A program made the position numbers and the translations under genes. Positions 11,041 through 21,819 of a DNA stretch of 64,000 bases are shown here, piece by piece. The DNA comes from Yponomeuta sedellus. Taxonomy: Eukaryota > Arthropoda > Insecta > Lepidoptera > Yponomeutidae. The notes below the pieces were generated by a model. It did not search any database. It had not been told where the DNA came from and was given only the letters and a program-made list of their open reading frames with translations. The stretch covers positions 5,559,501-5,623,500 of the forward strand of contig OW203732.1 of the NCBI GenBank assembly GCA_934045075.1, written 5' to 3'. Positions within the stretch are counted from its first letter, which is position 1, and each line of letters opens with the position of its first letter.

Positions 11041-11445
11041 TGCATTTACTTTATTATTAAAATCTGTGCAACTGTTTGACATGATATGGAATCACAAATC
11101 AATGAGTTTGAGTTTTTAAGTATAAAGTGCGAACAATTGGCATTGGTCATCGTAGCTCAAGATGTCATGACATTATCTATGGTAGAGTCCACTAGCGTTC
11201 ACCTAGCATCCTATTAACAGGTACCTGATTGTATCAACGCATTGCTTCAATCAATTGTATGACTTGCCACTATATTACGCGCTGTTCACGGGATGATCAG
11301 TTGCATTTGTCGAATTCCATACTAGTTTGATATTTAGCCGATTGCAATCGCTCAGTATTTGCTGCGCATGGCTCTTACTTTATGCATCAACTGATCATCG
11401 CATTCAGCTGGTATTAAGAATGAATCTTTTATTTAATTTTTTTTT

Positions 11446-11690
11446 AAGATAAGATAATAGTTTATTTTCTGTCCACAAATTACATTCGTATACAAAAATA
11501 ACATTGGATAAATGATACAATACAGCAGAATGTACTATTTGTGGAAAGACTGGAGCCTAAACTAGATCTGTATCTTAGGTTTCCAGGCCTCCCGGTCTAC
11601 AAAAGAACGGTATCATGTTCGACGCGTCATCAGCATAAGGTATACAATATTAAACGTTTGTATCAAAAATGACAGATGTTTGTAAAACTT
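11446..11690 (-). mobile_element. LINE/SINE 3'-end-like repeat
   Basis: AAGATAAGATAATAGTTTAT at the left edge is like the ends of the repeats at 19492 and 36880, which read TTATT...TTATCTTATCTT on the minus strand. The interior differs, so the family link is tentative. Copied again at 13960-14204 by the tandem duplication. Confidence 0.4.
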
Positions 11691-11904
11691 ATATAAAAAA
11701 GTAAGATGTATGTATGTAAGTGTGTGTGTATGTGTGTGTCTGCTCAGCCCTACGACCGGAGTCTTGGGTTCGGGTTTCAGCCACTGAGCAGAGGGTGTGT
11801 GAGAGGTGTGAAGTGTATATTTGTGAATGACATGAATGATGGCAGTGGTATGTGTGGTAAGTAGGTACTAGGAAGCACAAATTAAATAGGTATCACGTCC
11901 AATT

Positions 11905-12050
11905 ATCATGGTGGTGGTCGTGGGTTAGATTCCCACAAATGGCTTCAGTCTGGATGTATTTTCATGTTTGTGATGTCCTTGACTGGTTACCACAGCACAG
12001 GTTATCCTAGTTTGAGACTAGCACAAGTGATTTTATTATGTTTAAGTTAT
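11905..12050 (+). mobile_element. tRNA-like SINE (GTCGTGGGTTAGATTCCCAC type)
   Basis: Box-B-like GTCGTGGGTTAGATTCCCAC, then CTTCAGTCTGGATGTATTTT, GTTACCACAGCACAGGTTAT and a GGACC-like CTAGTTTGAGACTAG block. Same family as 20367-20580. Truncated at its 5' end; duplicated at 14419-14564. Confidence 0.65.
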
Positions 12051-15000
12051 TTTTATTTATCTTTTATTGGTAGGCTACATAAAAAAATCCTGCGAGGTCA
12101 TTAAGAGGAACATTAAGAAGTTTTTCCACATGTAGTGGAATCCGGGTCCCGCGCGAGGAATGCGCGTGTCCAATCGGCCAGCTCTGTCGACAGAAGTAGA
12201 AATAAACCGTGTGGCACAAAAAGCGGACGGAAATGATCACACCATGACAGGTGCGGCGAGCGTTGAAATTGAATAAATCGATACCGTCTCTTGAAAGGCG
12301 ATCGATTGAAAAAAACGCAGCGACGCTCCGATTGATTCGGATTCTTCACGATTGTTGCACGGATGACGATTCGATTTTCGTTGCTGTCGATGGCTCTGGG
12401 TTTGTTGACATCGATGTTTTCCTAATCCTCAACGTAGACAAATATATTGGAGGTCTATGACTTTTTGAGGGGAGACAATCGTATACCTAAATAATAAAAT
12501 CTTCCACTGAACACAATCACTTGTTGTGGTCCTAAACAAGTACCCTGTCCTATGGTTACTCGGCATGAACATCACCATCATCGACATGGAAATATTAACA
12601 GAGAGCGTTGTACAAATGTGCTGCGGCTACAGTGGGAATTGAACGACCTCAAACATGGCTAACAGAAATATTACTACTAGACCAACTAGGCAGTTAAAAG
12701 GTGCCGTTTTTTCTATTTCAGTGTATAGGCAAATAATGATTATGGCAACGTTCTGTGACGTCAAGTGATGTAATCGTCACGGCGTGAGTATTATTTAACA
12801 ATTTTCTTTTTATATTTTTGATCCAGATGGGCCAAAGTCGGCGCAGGCGATTCCTTCATCTGAAAAGGAAACGATGAAGACATGAAGCGACGATCTCGAC
12901 GAACATAAGCTGAATGTGTTCCTTAGATCGAACTTTGGAGGTAAGTGCAGTTGCCTAATGATTATCCAATCGAAGATTACCTTAATCTTGAAACTGCGCA
13001 AATAGGGAAAGCGCAACGCGGCTTGAAGGGTTGTTTTTTTTAACTAGCCGATCTAGTGTCCTTTTGCTGAGCCAAGGCCTGCTTTTAACCCTCCGCCTCT
13101 TCCTGTCACCGGAAATTCCCTGTCATCTGATAGAAACTTAGATAGCCTTTTTATACATTTTATTTTCTGGTGTGTACAATACAGAGTTCTAATCTAATCT
13201 AACTTAGTGATGTCGTCCGCCATTCATGGCCACGTTTACGGTATCCGTCGCGTGGGATGAGCAAGGATGAGGATGAGATGAACCTAACTGCAAAGTAGGT
13301 AGTCGGGGCTGTAAGTAATGCAATTTGCTTAAGTCAGATGTCGCTGCCTGTACGTAATACAGAGAATAGTGTAAAAAGGTTCGAAATTTCACTGATGCCG
13401 TGAGTCGCCCATTGGCTCAATTGGTAGAGCGCTGGCACGGATAGCCAGAGGTTGCGGGTTCGAATCCCGGCATGGGTGGAATTTTTAGCCTCTAAATAGG
13501 TTTTTAAATTTGTTCCTTAGCACGGGTTAGTGCATTAAAATAAAAATAGTTTAATGCATTTACTTTATTATTAAAATCTGTGCAACTGTTTGACATGATA
13601 TGGAATCACAAATCAATGAGTTTGAGTTTTTAAGTATAAAGTGCGAACAATTGGCATTGGTCATCGTAGCTCAAGATGTCATGACATTATCTATGGTAGA
13701 GTCCACTAGCGTTCACCTAGCATCCTATTAACAGGTACCTGATTGTATCAACGCATTGCTTCAATCAATTGTATGACTTGCCACTATATTACGCGCTGTT
13801 CACGGGATGATCAGTTGCATTTGTCGAATTCCATACTAGTTTGATATTTAGCCGATTGCAATCGCTCAGTATTTGCTGCGCATGGCTCTTACTTTATGCA
13901 TCAACTGATCATCGCATTCAGCTGGTATTAAGAATGAATCTTTTATTTAATTTTTTTTTAAGATAAGATAATAGTTTATTTTCTGTCCACAAATTACATT
14001 CGTATACAAAAATAACATTGGATAAATGATACAATACAGCAGAATGTACTATTTGTGGAAAGACTGGAGCCTAAACTAGATCTGTATCTTAGGTTTCCAG
14101 GCCTCCCGGTCTACAAAAGAACGGTATCATGTTCGACGCGTCATCAGCATAAGGTATACAATATTAAACGTTTGTATCAAAAATGACAGATGTTTGTAAA
14201 ACTTATATAAAAAAGTAAGATGTATGTATGTAAGTGTGTGTGTATGTGTGTGTCTGCTCAGCCCTACGACCGGAGTCTTGGGTTCGGGTTTCAGCCACTG
14301 AGCAGAGGGTGTGTGAGAGGTGTGAAGTGTATATTTGTGAATGACATGAATGATGGCAGTGGTATGTGTGGTAAGTAGGTACTAGGAAGCACAAATTAAA
14401 TAGGTATCACGTCCAATTATCATGGTGGTGGTCGTGGGTTAGATTCCCACAAATGGCTTCAGTCTGGATGTATTTTCATGTTTGTGATGTCCTTGACTGG
14501 TTACCACAGCACAGGTTATCCTAGTTTGAGACTAGCACAAGTGATTTTATTATGTTTAAGTTATTTTTATTTATCTTTTATTGGTAGGCTACATAAAAAA
14601 ATCCTGCGAGGTCATTAAGAGGAACATTAAGAAGTTTTTCCACATGTAGTGGAATCCGGGTCCCGCGCGAGGAATGCGCGTGTCCAATCGGCCAGCTCTG
14701 TGGACAGAAGTAGAAATAAACCGTGTGGCACAAAAAGCGGACGGAAATGATCACACCATGACAGGTGCGGCGAGCGTTGAAATTGAATAAATCGATACCG
14801 TCTCTTGAAAGGCGATCGATTGAAAAAAACGCAGCGACGCTCCGATTGATTCGGATTCTTCACGATTGTTGCACGGATGACGATTCGATTTTCGTTGCTG
14901 TCGATGGCTCTGGGTTTGTTGACATCGATGTTTTCCTAATCCTCAACGTAGACAAATATATTGGAGGTCTATGACTTTTTGAGGGGAGACAATCGTATAC

Positions 15001-15241
15001 CTAAATAATAAAATCTTCCACTGAACACAATCACTTGTTGTGGTCCTAAACAAGTACCCTGTCCTATGGTTACTCGGCATGAACATCACCATCATCGACA
15101 TGGAAATATTAACAGAGAGCGTTGTACAAATGTGCTGCGGCTACAGTGGGAATTGAACGACCTCAAACATGGCTAACAGAAATATTACTACTAGACCAAC
15201 TAGGCAGTTAAAAGGTGCCGTTTTTTCTATTTCAGTGTATA

Positions 15242-16690
15242 AGAGTGAATTTCAACAGGTCTTATAAAATCTTCATTTCCATGTACTTTTTTATATTAAG
15301 GTTTTTTTACAAAACAAAACTCTTTTATTGTTGTTTTTGATAATGTATGTACTCTTGCTTAATATCTATCTGATAACTTAAAAAACTAGCAAGATAAACT
15401 GGTCTAAAAATTTCGTGCCACGGCGATGAAACATGAGTGCACGGCAATGAAACAAGCGTCCACGGCAATGAAATAACTGTGCCATAGGAATGAAAGAATC
15501 AACCCACGGAAATGAAAATATATTTTATTTCTCCGAGAGGGAAATGCAAACCCAGATATGGGTCGTTTCTTAATTTTTGACGGCTCCTTTTTTTTAGCCA
15601 ATCTTTTTCTCTCCTTTCTCTCCTCCTCAGATAATTTTGGTTTGGGCATCTTGGCATCTTAAAAATAAACAATCCATTATTAAAATCAGACTGCAGTATG
15701 TGCTGGTGCGTTCGTTTGTGAGGGTGTATTATACGATTGATAAAGTACTAAATGTTACTAAAAGATGATAAAATACATTTTCTTTACCTAATCATAACAT
15801 GGCGATGAAAATAAAAGTCACGGTAATGAAATACTTGGCCACGGCAATGAAAATAATTTGTTTTATAAAGCATGGCAATTAATTTTCTTTCATTGATGTG
15901 TCTTTTTTTTTCATTACCATAGCAAATTTCGCCCACGGAAACCACAGCAATGAAAACACGGTGATGAAAATCGAGGCAATAAAAAGAAATAACAAAAAAT
16001 CTATTAACCATTCGACAAAATAAACACTTGACAAATAATCATAAGAGAAATAGCGTTCTATCGAATGTTTACTTAAGATGACAATCTTAATTTAAATAGA
16101 AGTTATACCTATCCACGGCAATGAAAGAAAAAATGTCCAGCAACAAAAAAAAAATTGACTTAACGAATATCGCGAAAACGCAGGCACGTGCGTACGTCCT
16201 TCTGCGACGAGCACTTAGGCGGCATTAAACACAAATGTTTCGCGCACCGGGGATGGGAAACAAGTCGTTAGGTAAAACAATATACTTGAACATGATTAGG
16301 ACACGGCGATTAACGGTAGTTCTGGGACAGATACATTTTTATTAACCATTCGTTGTACTGTGTAAATATTTCAATAAATGTATTTCGTAACAATATTTTG
16401 ACTATTAATGTATCAAATAAAATTAGTATTTAGTACAAAGAACCAATAGATGTTTATCAATGAAGAATAATACACAACAAGGTGACGTGCGGACAAACAT
16501 GGCAATGAAAGATTTCGGGATTTAATATTTTTTTTTGGAGTATCCATTATTCTTATTAACAAAATGTTTAGTGCTACACATAGATTACCATATCATCTAA
16601 CCGTAAAAAAATGTTAGAACATTAACACTTTCTTTTTTATTACCAATTTCATTGGTGCCACGCAATTTTTAGTTCCGGGAAATTCACCCA
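15242..16690. mobile_element. TA-flanked DNA-transposon-like insertion with 13-bp motif array
   Basis: Comparison with copy 1 of the duplication shows the exact edges: TA at 15240-15241 and 16691-16692, the element starting AGAGTGAATTTC and ending GAAATTCACCCA (imperfect 12-bp terminal inverted repeats). Inside are 12 same-strand copies of a CACGGCAATGAAA-like motif (starts 15419, 15440, 15461, 15483, 15505, 15798, 15819, 15840, 15943, 15957, 16114, 16498) and two reversed copies (about 15909 and 16647). A minus-strand frame at 15404-15649 begins with a very basic MPKPKLSEEERKERKRLAKK stretch, as in the N-termini of some transposon proteins, but soon runs into the motif array. No transposase core is seen, so it is probably non-autonomous. 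Confidence 0.75.
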
Positions 16691-17167
16691 TAGGCAAATA
16701 ATGATTATGGCAACGTTCTGTGACGTCAAGTGATGTAATCGTCACGGCGTGAGTATTATTTAACAATTTTCTTTTTATATTTTTGATCCAGATGGGCCAA
16801 AGTCGGCGCAGGCGATTCCTTCATCTGAAAAGGAAACGATGAAGACATGAAGCGACGATCTCGACGAACATAAGCTGAATGTGTTCCTTAGATCGAACTT
16901 TGGAGGTAAGTGCAGTTGCCTAATGATTATCCAATCGAAGATTACCTTAATCTTGAAACTGCGCAAATAGGGAAAGCGCAACGCGGCTTGAAGGGTTGTT
17001 TTTTTTAACTAGCCGATCTAGTGTCCTTTTGCTGAGCCAAGGCCTGCTTTTAACCCTCCGCCTCTTCCTTCACCGGAAATTCCCTGTCATCTGATAGAAA
17101 CTTAGATAGCCTTTTTATACATTTTATTTTCTGGTGTGTACAATACAGAGTTCTAATCTAATCTAAC

Positions 17168-17240
17168 TTAGAGAGAGAGAGAGAGAGAGAGAACTCTTTA
17201 TTGCACAACCAGAAAAATATTACAACCATGATGATATTAG
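17168..17240. repeat. GA microsatellite and adjoining TTTATTG repeat end
   Basis: A (GA)n run followed by AACTCTTTATTGCACAACCAG, a LINE-end-like piece. Exactly these bases are missing in copy 1 of the tandem duplication, where the two TTAG edges are fused. Confidence 0.7.
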
Positions 17241-17517
17241 TGATGTCGTCCGCCATTCATGGCCACGTTTACGGTATCCGTCGCGTGGGATGAGCAAGGA
17301 TGAGCAACTTTTGCCGATCTATGCTCGTAAGACTTACATGGCCTACCCAATTCATTTTCACTTTGCGGTCGCAGCTCCAACATCTGTGACTTTGGTTTTG
17401 GAGCGAAGCTTGGTGTTCCAGATACGGTCACTTTCCTGATTTGTCTTCCCTTCCCTTGGCTGGTTATCCCAACTTGGGGCCAAGGCAAGTGATTATGGTG
17501 TGTTATTATTATTTGCA

Positions 17518-17641
17518 CTTTTAATCCGAAGATTTATACTAATGAAATATTTCATTCGTATAAATCTTCGAATTAAAAGTAAAAAATCAGAAAAAAATTA
17601 AACAATAATTTTATTGCATGTAACAATACATGCAATAAAAT
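17518..17641. repeat. Two adjacent hairpins
   Basis: ACTTTTAAT..GAAGATTTATAC is inverted across 17518-17580 (arms near 30 bases around an AAATATTT centre). TTTTATTGCATGTA pairs with TACATGCAATAAAA at 17608-17641. Foldback or MITE remnants; function unknown. Confidence 0.6.
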
Positions 17642-17859
17642 GTTTACTAAATATATTTATCTGTAGGATTTCCGGAAATCCAGCGATAATTATTGTGATC
17701 CCTCAATACACTACCCTAGACGTCAATAAATATCGTGATCCAACAGTTTATATTGACGGATTACGATATATATCTTGCGTGTAGCATTCGCCTGAGAAAC
17801 TACTGACTAAAACTGAGAGAGATTTTCTATCGATCCTGTCTATCGATATTGACTGGTGA

Positions 17860-18080
17860 CGGCCCGTCTGTTTAGGCGCGAAGTGCCTTTGGAAACGGTA
17901 GCCGCGGGCGCAGCAGGGGGCGGTGCTTCGGCGGCCATCTTTTTATTTATTTATTTTTTTCGCCCTTGTTTATCCAGCCCAGTCGTCGCGGCCCACTGGC
18001 CGGCGCAATAAATAAAACGATGGGACCGTAAAGCCAGGCCTGAATTAAAATATGCCGTTCTGCGTTCGTTCTCGCGTTCC
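17860..18080. other. GC-rich single-copy island, possible regulatory DNA
   Basis: Not repeated in the window and GC-rich against an AT-rich background. Contains CGGCGCAATAAATAAAACGA, a Hox/Cdx-like AATAAA context, and several AATTAAAA runs. No ORF. Regulatory role is inferred. Confidence 0.35.
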
Positions 18081-18216
18081 GCGCCACCAATTTTAGTGCG
18101 GTAATTAAAATAGAGGAAAAACTGATGCTTACATACTTTTTATTTTATGTCGATTCTTTTACCTATATTTAATTTCATTCCACGTTTGTCTGGGGGTAAA
18201 CAAGTATTTTGTTTTA

Positions 18217-18345
18217 GTCCACTGTCAGACACAGAACTCCCCTAATGAGCGCCATAGCGCAAGGTTTTGCCTTCATTGGGTTTGTGTCTCTTATTCGCCT
18301 TGTACGACACCCGCGGTTGGTGCTATTCTCTAGGCCGATACCACA
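18217..18345 (-). mobile_element. GAA-tail-family LINE/SINE fragment, without the tail
   Basis: GCGCCATAGCGCAAGG and the AGGCCGATACC block match, inverted, the start and middle of 50305-50553. Diverged. Confidence 0.55.
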
Positions 18346-18610
18346 TAGCATAATAAATAACAGATAAAAACTATCAATGTCAACAAATATGTCGTGCTGA
18401 TTAAAATATGTCATTACGCAACGCCAATTTTAGTGCGGCAATTAAAATAGCTAAAAAAGTGATGTTTGCATACTTTTAATTTTGTATCAAATTTGTTGCC
18501 TATATTTTATTTCATTCTGGTTTCGTCTGTCAAATGCCGTTTAATTGCAATAAGTTGGCTGTATTAAATTTCACTCTGGTTTTGTATTTTAACAGTTGCA
18601 AAACCACATA

Positions 18611-18780
18611 TTGTAATATAAACTCACACCTGTATTTCGGAAGGCACAAACCAGGTTTTGCCACTTGTCACAATCCTAACATACCTTCTTTAGCTTAATC
18701 TACTTACTTTTATTAGTAGCACGCCGGTCTAGTACTTTTTATCTTGCCATTCGCTTATAATCCCTATTTGGTCTAGTTGT
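18611..18780 (-). mobile_element. Diverged TATG-family LINE 3' end
   Basis: Recognisable by ACTCACACCTGTATTTCGG, CCACTTGTCACAATCCTAAC, CGCCGGTCTAGTACTTTTTA and CCCTATTTGGTC in the same order as in better copies. Considerably older. Confidence 0.55.
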
Positions 18781-18859
18781 TACACCTGAGATTTTTCGCA
18801 CTATGACTAAGATTTTTCGCACTATGACTATGAGGCTACATAGTTGCTACGTAGTAGCG

Positions 18860-19065
18860 CTGAGGTACGTTAACACATCCGACACTGGGGTTTCCTTTCT
18901 ATGTTTTCCTTCACTGTCAGTGAATAGTATTGCCACTATAACTTCACAAATGTACATAACTTAGAAAACAAATTCATTGGTACATGTCGGGGTTCGAACC
19001 CACGATCTCCCGATTGAAAAGCTGGCGTTCTACACCGCTCCGCTGCCACCGCTCTGTTTGGTCTA
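18860..19065 (-). mobile_element. tRNA-like SINE (TTCCTTCAC family), with tRNA head
   Basis: Minus strand starts with a tRNA-like head (GCGGTGGCAGCGGAGCGG, box B GGTTCGAAC at 18991-18999 on the plus strand), then a body containing CACAAATGTACATAAC and TTTTCCTTCACTG. The same body occurs at 34860-35150 and 54600-54895. Confidence 0.7.
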
Positions 19066-19171
19066 AGTCAGCGAACCTACTGGTAGGGACATGCGTTACC
19101 GGTCCTTCCACCAACAATGTCAGTTTGTATAGGTACCGAAATAAAATGAAAAAGTTTTATTCAAAGTAGCG

Positions 19172-19250
19172 CAGATCGCGGCAAGTGACAGTCCCCGGAC
19201 TCTGTCTACCCCTCTGCGATACAGGCGTGAGGTTATGTATGTATGTAGCG
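19172..19250 (+). mobile_element. Nested TATG-tailed LINE tail
   Basis: GATCGCGGCAAGTGACAGTC through TACAGGCGTGAGGTTATG plus a TATG tail. Flanked by GTAGCGCAG, a 9-bp target duplication. Only about 75 bases long: extreme 5' truncation. Confidence 0.75.
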
Positions 19251-19489
19251 CAGAAGCTGCGGCTTAATGAACGTTACAATTAATTTGTCCATTTCAAAAT
19301 CTAGATAATTCTGGAGAAAAAATGGACAAAAAACTCCAAACTTAGTCTTTTCAAAGTCCTTAATTAACATAGCTTACATAATTATTATAAAACATAGAAC
19401 TCATGCATTGTACTGGGTTTAATTCCAGACATCATGGTCATCTAAATAATCCTTTATGTTACAGTGGCCCTTTTGGCACAAAGTGTGCT

Positions 19490-19630
19490 TAAGATAAGAT
19501 AAGAATATTCTTTATTGTACACTGGAAAAACAACAAATACAAAACAATTGCAAATATACATAGTACAATTGGCGGCCTTATTGCTAAAAGCAATTTCTTC
19601 CAGATAACCTTACGATGGAAAGTAACATAT
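19490..19630 (-). mobile_element. LINE/SINE 3' end (GCTTTTAGCAATAAGGC family)
   Basis: On the minus strand: CTGGAAGAAATTGCTTTTAG, CAATAAGGCCGCC, CAATTGTA and an AATAAAGAATATTC end with a TTATCTTATCTT tail. A near-identical copy is at 36885-37020. Confidence 0.7.
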
Positions 19631-20366
19631 TTTTTGAACCGCGTTTCAGGCAAACTTAATATATCTTCAGGGATGGTATTATAGAAGCGTATACATGCCT
19701 CGATAGTTTGTAAGTGCCTATTTCCGGCTAATCAAAGTCAACCAACTCAAAACTCAATTCCATTGAACATAAGTCGCGTAAAACCGAGCCCAGGGGAGCC
19801 CAATAAAAAAACCTAATAGAGAATTATAACAAACAAGGACCCGGCCGGGTGGTACCTAATTTCACACTTTATTAATGCAAGTATTAGGTCTAATTCCATC
19901 GGTTGACACGTGCCGAATTTGCTGTTCTCATAAGCCCTGCTCTCCCCCTGACGCCAGCGAATTGAACAGCCCTCCATTCGACATTCAATCTTAAAAATAG
20001 GGATGAAGATGTCATTTCGCGATACCCCACATTTTAGACTTGGACCAAGAGTTGTCACTTGTCAAATATAGTTCGTATATTGCAAGGTATTTGGTGGAAA
20101 TTACGTTGCGATGTTGTAAAATACTACACGTTGGAGAGTTGTACAAATGGATTCCGTAAAAACGGCGAATCTATTTGCTTTTTATGTTAACGCTGTTTTC
20201 ACCAAACCAAATTTCTCTTTATATTTCAGCGTAATAATTGAATTGCACCAATTATGTACTGAAATTACTCTAACAGCGCCACAGTAGTTTGACTTCCAAT
20301 CGTCATCGGTAATTTGCCTTCCAATTGTCAGTCATTCGGTAATTCCAATTACTTAGTACTGACGTG

Positions 20367-20580
20367 GCTACCACGTTGGTCTAGCCGTTAAGGCGCTTAG
20401 TTACCAAGACAGAGGTCGTGGGTTCGATACCCACTGGGGCCGCTGTACAACAGTGCAAGTGGCCTCAGTCTGGGTGTGTTTTCATGTTTCTAACGTCCTT
20501 GCCTGGTTACCATAGTACAGGGTACCCTAGTTTGGGACCAGGTCAAGTGATTGTGTCTTGTGAAAGGTATTATTATTACA
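20367..20580 (+). mobile_element. tRNA-like SINE with intact head
   Basis: Head: GGCTACCACGTTGGTCTAGC with GCCGTTAAGGCGC (box A region), then GTCGTGGGTTCGATACCCAC (box B). Body: CCTCAGTCTGGGTGTGTTTT, GGTTACCATAGTACAGGGTA, CCTAGTTTGGGACCAGG. Ends in TATTATTATTA. No canonical cloverleaf for a working tRNA, so I class it as a SINE. Confidence 0.75.
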
Positions 20581-20701
20581 TAATACTACCACTGGAGTAG
20601 CTCGCTTCTGCAGCACTCACTGCAATAATATGTAGTACAAACTGGGCGTTGAATCCTTACATGTTGTATTATGTTTAATTTTGTTTCTGTCTTTGTTGTG
20701 A

Positions 20702-20938
20702 ACGGGCGACTACCGGCATCAGTGAAATATCAAACCTCCTTACAATACTCTCTGTATTACGTACAAGCAGCGACATCTGGCTAAAGTAATTTGCATCACT
20801 TGCAGCCTCGAGTACCTACTTTGCAGTTGATTATATTCGCTGCCTGTACGTAATACAGAGAGTATTGTAAAGAGGTTTGAAATTTCACTGACGCAAGTAG
20901 TCGCCCATTAGCTTAGTTGAGAGAGCGCTGGCACGGTT
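20702..20938. repeat. S1 5' arms in inverted orientation, start of a split S1 copy
   Basis: The S1 5' arm occurs inverted (GGGCGACTACCGGCATCAGT ... GCAGTT) and then direct (GCTGCCTGTACGTAATACAG ... GAGAGAGCGCTGGCACGG), giving a palindrome. The direct copy is cut inside its tRNA-like core by a poly(T)-led insertion and resumes at 21713. Confidence 0.75.
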
Positions 20939-21699
20939 TTTTTTTTTTTTTAATAAGGTTATACTGCCACCATTCATTACGTGGCAACCTTGTGGTCCTT
21001 GGATTAAAACAAAAATTTAATATAATAAAATTATGCTGTACAATTGTCTACTGTTTGTCCTTGTCCTTATTATTTTAGTCTTGTTGTATTGTCCTAATTA
21101 ATACTAATATAGCTTAATCTAATGGGTGAATAAATTTTTTTTTTTTTTTTTTTAGTTTCTTTTCTTTCTTTTTTTTTTTTTTCTTTTTCGTTTTTTTTTT
21201 CTTTCGTTTGATATTTGGTTTTTGTTTTTTTACTGTTCTTATTTATATGTATAATTTTTTTTTTTTTTTCCATATATTTCGCCCATTTACATCATTTTTT
21301 TTAATGAATTAGCAACTAAGTAATAAAAAATAATATGTAGACATTGCTAAAATTAAATTTTAAAATTATAATGATCAATTCCGGATTTTACCCCGGCGCC
21401 TTATCTCTGTTTACTCCGAAGAGTAGTCACAAGCAAGGCGCCGGGGTTTACAAATATAGAATGTCAATATTAATAAATTCAAAACAATAATAATATACAA
21501 TAAAATTAAATTCAAATTCATAAAATTACAGTAAAATGTCAATTAAGAATAAAATTGCCTTATACTGTAGTTAAAATTAGGTGTGTTCCCCGGCGCCTTA
21601 TCTCTGTCTACTCCTTCGAGTAGTCACAAGCAAGGCGCCGGGGTCCTGTAACAATTTTCAACCCAATCCTACTCTCTCCCTCGGCCTAAAAATGGGCAT
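20939..21699 (-). mobile_element. Poly(A) retroelement with 13-bp target duplication and two GC hairpins
   Basis: CGCTGGCACGGTT at 20926-20938 repeats at 21700-21712. The insertion starts with a T run (poly(A) on the minus strand). It contains two copies of a hairpin CCCCGGCGCCTT ... AAGGCGCCGGGG (21391-21447 and 21589-21645) with near-identical loops, between T-rich tracts. No ORF of note: a 5'-truncated LINE or a SINE. Confidence 0.8.
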
Positions 21700-21712
21700 C
21701 GCTGGCACGGTT

Positions 21713-21810
21713 AGCCAGCGCTTGCGGGTTCGAGTCCCAGCGTGGGTGGAATTTTTAGCCTCTAAATAGGTTTTTGAAATTGTTCTTAGCCAGGTTAGTG
21801 CAGTAAAAAA
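21713..21810 (+). repeat. S1 repeat, right part after the insertion
   Basis: Continues the S1 core from AGCCAGCGCTTGCGGGTTCG (box B) through GCGTGGGTGG, TAGCCTCTAAATAGG and TTAGTGCAGT. Confidence 0.75.
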
Positions 21811-21819
21811 ATATATAAG

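Larger units (their letters stand above)
10767..13271. repeat. 2.5-kb tandem duplication, copy 1
   Basis: Bases from 10767 recur at a constant offset of 2514 (10767-12727 equals 13281-15241). The one substitution I found is C12188 versus G14702. The right part (12728-13271) matches 16693-17304, except that copy 1 has one extra base and lacks 69 bases (17172-17240) between two TTAG motifs. It contains an S1 unit, a CA-type repeat, a SINE and single-copy sequence, but no gene. A short GATGAGATG joins the copies. Confidence 0.9.
13281..17304. repeat. 2.5-kb tandem duplication, copy 2 (with insertion)
   Basis: Repeats copy 1 to 15241, is broken by the 1449-bp insertion at 15242-16690, then resumes through 17304. 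It keeps the 69-bp GA-repeat stretch that copy 1 has lost. The near-identity means the duplication is young, or that two haplotypes were placed side by side in assembly. Confidence 0.9.
19146..19720 (+). mobile_element. TIR element related to 29344-29937, with two nested insertions
   Basis: Shares GAAAAAGTTTTATTCAAAGT, GAGAAAAAATGGACAAAAAA, CCAAACTTAGTCTTTTCAAA, AATTCCAGACATCATGGTCA and TTTTTTGAACCGCG with the intact element. It is broken at about 19172 by a LINE tail flanked by GTAGCGCAG on both sides, and again at about 19490-19628 by a minus-strand LINE/SINE end. The terminal inverted repeats are lost here. Confidence 0.7.
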
